Shown piece after piece: positions 6,718 through 10,524 of a stretch of DNA of 10,524 bases. Every line of letters begins with the position of its first letter. Within the stretch, counting starts at the first letter, position 1. The notes under the pieces were generated by a model. The model was not told where the DNA came from, ran no database searches, and worked only from the letters and a program-made list of their open reading frames with translations. The DNA lies in assembly GCA_003517725.1 (NCBI GenBank), contig DOZZ01000129.1, forward strand, positions 9,791-20,314, written 5' to 3'. Made by a program: the position numbers and the translations under genes. The stretch comes from Bryobacterales bacterium (lineage in GTDB: Bacteria > Acidobacteriota > Terriglobia > Bryobacterales > Bryobacteraceae).

Positions 6718-6982
6718 CGGAGACTCAAAGCCTCCCAAGTTTACACCGCGCCGGACTGGCGGAGGCTCGTCCGGTTTGGGAGTTTGGGACGGGAAGGCAA
6801 AATGGCGCGGAGCCTGCCAAATGGCCCTTTCGCGGCCCGCTATCGCCGACTCGGACGCGCGATTGAACCTCAAGTCTCGATTTTGCTTTAGTGTATTGTT
6901 GACAGTGGGCTAGTCGCGGTTCACCGTGTTCCCCATGGAGTCAACCGCGTTCATCAAACAACACCAAGGAACCAGGAGAACC
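6718..6982. other. Divergent intergenic region between kinase and VOC gene
   Basis: No gene is supported here. The left part is GC-rich, then the sequence turns AT-rich near 6870-6905. TTGACA stands at 6899-6904 on the plus strand, but the bases 17 positions on (CACCGT) are a poor -10. TTGAAC (6863-6868) with TTTAGT (6887-6892) is a weak alternative with an 18-base spacer. AAATGGC occurs twice (6800-6806, 6819-6825). The operon promoter probably lies here but cannot be placed with confidence. Confidence 0.35.
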
Positions 6983-7435
6983 ATGCTGAAAGCATTGCAC
7001 CACGTGAATCTGATCGTCTCTGACATGGAGAAAACCAAGGCCTTTTATAACGGGATTCTTGGATTGCCGATAGCTCTCGAGACCGTCATCGAAGACGCGG
7101 AGTTTTCACGCGGCGTCGGGTTACCCAACACGAAGGTAATCGCGACCTTTTTTCAACTTCCTAATAATCCAGGTCTAATCGAGACCTTCCAATACGTTCG
7201 ACCGGCTGATGGAAAACCGCTCCCAACCGACAAAAAGGCAAACGATGCGGGATGGACCCACATCTGTTTTCAAGTCGACGACGTAGACCAAGAAGTGAAA
7301 GCGCTGGAAGGCAAGGGAATATCGTTTTTGTCAACGCCGGTCACCATCGCCAAGACACATCCCCAATTCGCGGGCGTTCGATTTTGCTATTTTCTCGGGC
7401 CGGACCGTGAAGTGATAGAGATACTGCAGGGCTGA
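6983..7435 (+). CDS. VOC (glyoxalase/bleomycin resistance/dioxygenase) superfamily protein
   Basis: A 150-residue single-domain metalloenzyme with the paired beta-alpha-beta-beta-beta fold of the vicinal oxygen chelate superfamily. All four expected metal ligands can be placed: His7 in LHHVNLIVSD, Glu67 in GLIETFQYV, His93 in WTHICFQVDD and Glu146 in EVIEILQG. Such enzymes include lactoylglutathione lyase, methylmalonyl-CoA epimerase and ring-cleavage dioxygenases, so the fold does not fix the reaction. The length fits a small isomerase or lyase. ATG 6983 is preferred over an upstream GTG at 6926 because AGGAG (6974-6978) lies 4 bases before it and the protein then begins at the first strand. 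It is the first gene of a plus-strand run with an SDR and a cupin, 17 bases before the SDR. Base composition drops here to about 50% GC (hand counts), against about 70% in the kinase. Confidence 0.88.
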   Translation: MLKALHHVNLIVSDMEKTKAFYNGILGLPIALETVIEDAEFSRGVGLPNTKVIATFFQLPNNPGLIETFQYVRPADGKPLPTDKKANDAGWTHICFQVDDVDQEVKALEGKGISFLSTPVTIAKTHPQFAGVRFCYFLGPDREVIEILQG

Positions 7436-7452
7436 ACCAAAGTCCCCAGGAC

Positions 7453-8205
7453 ATGTTCAACGTTAGGGGCAAGGTTGCCCTCATCACCGGTGGCGGCAGT
7501 GGTTTGGGTCGGGCGATCGCCCTCGGTTTCGCGCGCGAGGGAATGCGCGTGCTCGTGACCGATGTGAAAGGCCAAGCCGCGAAAGAGACACTCGTATCGA
7601 TTGAACAGGAGGGCGGATTTGGGGAAGCGCATCCCCTCGATGTAACCAGCAGGAGCGAGATCGAGAGCCTCGTGGAGCAGACCGTAAGTTCGCACGGCTC
7701 GATTGACGTGCTGGTCAACTCGGCCGGGTTGGCGATCCGCGGGACGGCGCTGGACTATGCGGACGCCGATTGGGATAAGATCATCGCAGTCAATCTGAAA
7801 GGCACATTTCTTTGCTGCCAGATCGTCGGTCGAACCATGGCCAGTAGGCAGTCAGGCAAGATCATTAATCTGGCGTCGATTGGCGCTTTCATTGCATATC
7901 CAGGAAGCATTGCTTACCTCGCCAGCAAAGGGGGAGTTATGCAATTAACCAAGGGGTTCGCTGTCGAACTGGCCCGCTCCAACGTTCAAGTGAATGCGAT
8001 CGCGCCGTCACTGTTTGACACGCCGATGGTGAAAAACAGTAGATCGGATGAACAGTCCTTGAGGTACTTCACGGAAAGGACTCCCATCGGCAGGTTGGGC
8101 CAGCCGCAAGAAGTTGTTGGAGCTGCGATCTTTCTGGCGTCGGATGAGACAAGTATGATCACCGGTCATACGCTGGCGGTAGATGGCGGATTTTTAGCGG
8201 CATAG
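7453..8205 (+). CDS. SDR family NAD(P)-dependent oxidoreductase
   Basis: A complete 250-residue classical short-chain dehydrogenase/reductase. The dinucleotide-binding motif TGGGSGLG lies at 12-19, with an acidic residue at the end of the second strand (VTDVKG, Asp37) that favours NAD over NADP. NSAG is at 89-92, and the catalytic tetrad is Asn114 (VNLKG), Ser142 (NLASIGAF), Tyr155 and Lys159 (YLASK). The C-terminal ITGHTLAVDGGF is typical of FabG-like members. It would oxidise an alcohol or reduce a ketone in the cytoplasm; the substrate is unknown. The ribosome site is weak (CAGGA just before the ATG). It follows the VOC gene by 17 bases, suggesting co-transcription and related substrates. 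Confidence 0.93.
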   Translation: MFNVRGKVALITGGGSGLGRAIALGFAREGMRVLVTDVKGQAAKETLVSIEQEGGFGEAHPLDVTSRSEIESLVEQTVSSHGSIDVLVNSAGLAIRGTALDYADADWDKIIAVNLKGTFLCCQIVGRTMASRQSGKIINLASIGAFIAYPGSIAYLASKGGVMQLTKGFAVELARSNVQVNAIAPSLFDTPMVKNSRSDEQSLRYFTERTPIGRLGQPQEVVGAAIFLASDETSMITGHTLAVDGGFLAA

Positions 8206-8255
8206 TCCGGGCGTATCACGGAAAGCGGAAACCTGTTGTAAGGAGAGCATTAAAA

Positions 8256-8678
8256 GTGCCAGCCAAAGAGAAGAAAAGACCGCTAGTCAGCACGATCGAG
8301 GCGTCCCAGATCACGAACTTTCTGGATGTGCAGTTTTCCGTGTTACTACCGCGTGAACGCAGCGAGTCCGTTGAGATCCTCCTCGAACGTTTCCCCAAGG
8401 ACCTTGCTTTTCCAATCCACCAGCACAAAGAGTGCGAACAGACTTACATTTTTCTGGAGGGAATTGGCGAGGTCAACCTCGAAGGCAAAGTACACCGGCT
8501 TGAGAAGGGAGGCATCGTATACATACCCCGGCTTACCGATCATGCAGTCCGGAATATCGGAGATTCCGAGCTCGTCTACATCGTTGTTGAAACTTATCCC
8601 GATGGCTATCTGGCCAATGAGCCCACATGGGATTCACATATTGACGCCCTTCGCACGCATTACGGTATCAAGGAGTGA
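8256..8678 (+). CDS. Cupin domain-containing protein
   Basis: A 140-residue single-domain cupin. The first motif provides His55 and His57 (FPIHQHKECEQTY) and Glu61, and the second provides His96 (IPRLTDHAVRN), a full metal-binding set for a mononuclear metal site. Such proteins serve as isomerases, dioxygenases, decarboxylases or sugar-binding components. Translation starts at GTG 8256, supported by AAGGAG (8240-8245) 10 bases upstream; no ATG lies near it in frame. It lies 50 bases after the SDR and 3 bases before the next start codon, whose ribosome site lies within the last codons of this gene. The reaction cannot be assigned, though its position points to the same small pathway as the VOC and SDR enzymes. 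Confidence 0.88.
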   Translation: MPAKEKKRPLVSTIEASQITNFLDVQFSVLLPRERSESVEILLERFPKDLAFPIHQHKECEQTYIFLEGIGEVNLEGKVHRLEKGGIVYIPRLTDHAVRNIGDSELVYIVVETYPDGYLANEPTWDSHIDALRTHYGIKE

Positions 8679-8681
8679 GGT

Positions 8682-8900
8682 ATGGCGCTACAAGGTAAGG
8701 TCGTCATTGTAACGGGCGCTGGAGCCGGTATCGGCGCCGCGATCGCCGAAGTCTGCGCGGAGTATGGCGCGAACGTGGTGGGATCGGTTTTGAGGCGGGG
8801 GGGCCAAGGGTCTGTTCGCCGACAAGTATCTGCCATCGGTCAGCGACAACCTCACCAAGGTGTGGGGCACCCACACGATGAAGTTCGGGATGTACTTTGA
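8682..8900 (+). pseudogene. Truncated SDR oxidoreductase fused out of frame to TonB receptor sequence
   Basis: This begins as a good SDR: MALQGKVVIVTGAGAGIGAA includes the TGxGxGIG cofactor motif (11-18), and the second strand GANVV ends near residue 33 (8780). After that the frame reads arginine-rich sequence unlike an SDR and stops at 8898-8900, because the DNA from about 8800 encodes a TonB-dependent receptor in another frame. No catalytic Ser, Tyr or Lys is present, so no enzyme can be made. The start is well supported: AGGAG at 8671-8675 lies 6 bases upstream and overlaps the end of the cupin gene, so this was the fourth gene of the operon. The break could be a genuine deletion or rearrangement or an assembly join. 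Confidence 0.82.
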
Positions 8901-10524
8901 ATATGTGATCAACGACCAGCCTAACAACGGCCTTAGCAATGGACGGATTATCGAGGGTGGCTGGCAGGGCAACAGCACCGGCAGCTCCTACGCCGATTTG
9001 TTGACCGGTCGCGTGACTCGTTACGACGAGCAAAACTTCAATAACCTGCACAACGAAGCGTATAAGGCCCTCGAGTTCTACGCTCAGGATAGCTGGAAAG
9101 CGACGCGCCGCCTGACGATCGAATATGGCCTTCGCGCCTCGCACTTGGGCAACTGGTATGACCGCCAGGGCAATGGTTTCGCTGTATGGGACCCTTCGAC
9201 CTACAGCTCCACCGGCTCGGCGTCCGCTTACGATGGGTTCACGTGGCACAAACGCAACAGCAGCATTCCGCTTGGCGGATTCCCAAACAAAGCGCTGCTT
9301 TTTGCGCCGCGCATCGGTTTGGCCTACGACCTGTTTGGCAGCGGCAAAACCGTGCTCCGCGGCGGTTGGGGCGAGCTCTTTTATCACAACGCCCAGTTCA
9401 CCACGGGCCTCGATGCTCCGGCCGGCGTGCAAACCCAATTCTTTCAAAACGTGACGCTGTCGCAGATCGACCAAACCAATCCGGCGAATGGCGCAATCGG
9501 AACCGGTGGTGTCACCAAGGGCGACACCAGTGTTCCCAAGACCTACAGCTACAGCTTCTCAGTGTCGCAGCGCGCTCCAGGTTCGGCGCTTCTCGAGCTC
9601 TCTTACGTGGGCAACCAGAGCAGCAATTTGTTGGATGACGGCGGCGTCGGCTCCAAATACGTCAACGCCGTCCCGTACGGCACGTTCTTGAACAGCGCAA
9701 CCGATCCCAACAACATCGCGAGTAGCGATTACGACGCCAAGCGGCCGTTCCCGCTGTACCAGGATCTGCAGATTGTGAACCACCGGCTCTATCAGAACTA
9801 CAACGCGTTCCAGGCGAGCCTGGTGCGCACCAAAGGCCGCTACGACTACTCACTGAACTACACCTTCGGTAAGAGTCTCGGTGTGGTCGGTGGTGACCAG
9901 TTGAATCTCAACAAGGATTACGGCCCGCTCGGGTCCGATCGCCGGCACATCTTCAATGCCGCGTATTCCATCGAACTTGGCAGCCCATTCCGCTCCAATA
10001 TGCTGGCCAAGGGGCTGGTCAATGGCTGGCAACTCTCCGGCATTACCCAGTGGCAAAGCGGTATCAATCTGACGGCGAATACGGGCAACAACTTCAATCT
10101 CAACACCAACAGCTACACGACGGCCGCGGGCTACAACGTCAGCAGCCGGACCATCAACGGCACCGATTCGGTGCCGCTGCAGCCGCTGCTGACCTGCAAC
10201 CCGGGTTCGGGTCTGGGTAAGAACCAGTACGTCAACGGCAACTGTTTCGCGATTCCGACGACTCCTGGCCAGAACGGCGGCATCGTGCTGCCAGAAGTCT
10301 TTGGGCCGGCGTTCTTCAATAGCGATCTATCGCTGTTCAAGAACTTCGTGTTCAGCGAGTCCAAGAAGCTGCAGTTCCGCTTCTCGACTTACAACTTTCT
10401 CAACCATCCTCTGCCGACGTTCCGAGGCGGTTCGAGCAACCTTAACCTTAGCTTCGACGGCAAGACCGGCAAGCTCAACAACCCGAATTTTGGTGTGATT
10501 ACCGAAAAGCAGGGTCACCGCATC
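8794..10524 (+). CDS. TonB-dependent receptor (Oar-like), N-terminally truncated, partial at window end
   Basis: An open frame of 577 codons with no stop to the window edge, encoding the beta-barrel half of an Oar-like TonB-dependent outer-membrane receptor, proteins abundant in Acidobacteria. Recognisable blocks are GLFADKYLPSVSDNLTKVWG at the start, then HTMKFGMYFEY, EFYAQDSWKATRRLTIEYG, FAPRIGLAYDLFGSGKTVLR, DYGPLGSDRRHIFNAAY, GWQLSGITQWQSG and FFNSDLSLFKNFVF. The final NPNFGVITEKQGHRI is normally followed by only a few more residues, so the natural C-terminus lies just outside the window. The signal peptide, N-terminal carboxypeptidase-like domain and plug are absent: a TGA at 8791-8793 closes the frame and SDR sequence lies before it. 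In-frame GTG (8860) and ATG (8878) exist but neither has a ribosome site. Such a product could not be exported or act as a receptor. The transported substrate is unknown. Confidence 0.88.

Noticed and set aside
6899..6927. TTGACA as the promoter of the VOC operon
   Set aside because: The matching -10 position reads CACCGT, so the perfect -35 box may be chance.
6926..6982. Upstream GTG start for the VOC gene
   Set aside because: The added residues precede the first strand of the fold and the AGGAG at 6974-6978 fits ATG 6983.
8704..9474. A 256-codon minus-strand frame spanning the SDR/receptor junction
   Set aside because: It runs antisense to two recognisable coding segments and has no family features; crossing the junction is coincidental.

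Overview
The window most resembles a chromosomal segment of an Acidobacteriota, probably of the Solibacter/Bryobacterales type. The reasons are the high GC content, a TIGR02999-like ECF sigma factor beside a TPR-bearing Ser/Thr kinase, and an Oar-like TonB-dependent outer-membrane protein with very few relatives outside this group. This placement is inferred from gene style; no search was possible. No tRNA, rRNA, insertion sequence or CRISPR array was seen.

Layout. Bases 1-860 hold a minus-strand ComF-type phosphoribosyltransferase with an unclear start. Bases 860-1152 are a divergent regulatory region with two well-formed sigma-70-like promoters flanking an AT-rich inverted repeat. An HU/IHF-type DNA-binding protein (+) follows, then a strong intrinsic terminator, a minus-strand TatA-type translocase subunit and a minus-strand exported di-heme peroxidase (MauG/CcpA family). 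From 3468 a plus-strand ECF sigma factor, interrupted by an in-frame amber codon, runs tail to tail with a large minus-strand membrane Ser/Thr kinase, with 3 bases between their stop codons. The kinase reading frame appears to be shifted at its 5' end.

From 6983 a plus-strand, lower-GC gene run encodes a VOC/glyoxalase-fold enzyme, an SDR oxidoreductase, a cupin and the first ~33 codons of a second SDR. These look like a small catabolic operon of unknown substrate. The second SDR stops abruptly around 8780, and from about 8800 the sequence is the beta-barrel half of a TonB-dependent receptor in another frame, running off the window end. That receptor lacks its signal peptide, carboxypeptidase-like domain and plug.

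The most notable overall feature is the number of gene lesions in 10 kb: a missing comF start, an amber codon in the sigma factor, a frameshift in the kinase and the SDR/receptor fusion point. They suggest either a decaying or rearranged region or sequence/assembly errors. I did not find convincing evidence for an entirely new biological system; the candidates for a second look are the broken sigma/kinase pair, the chimeric junction and the AT-rich repeat between the divergent promoters.
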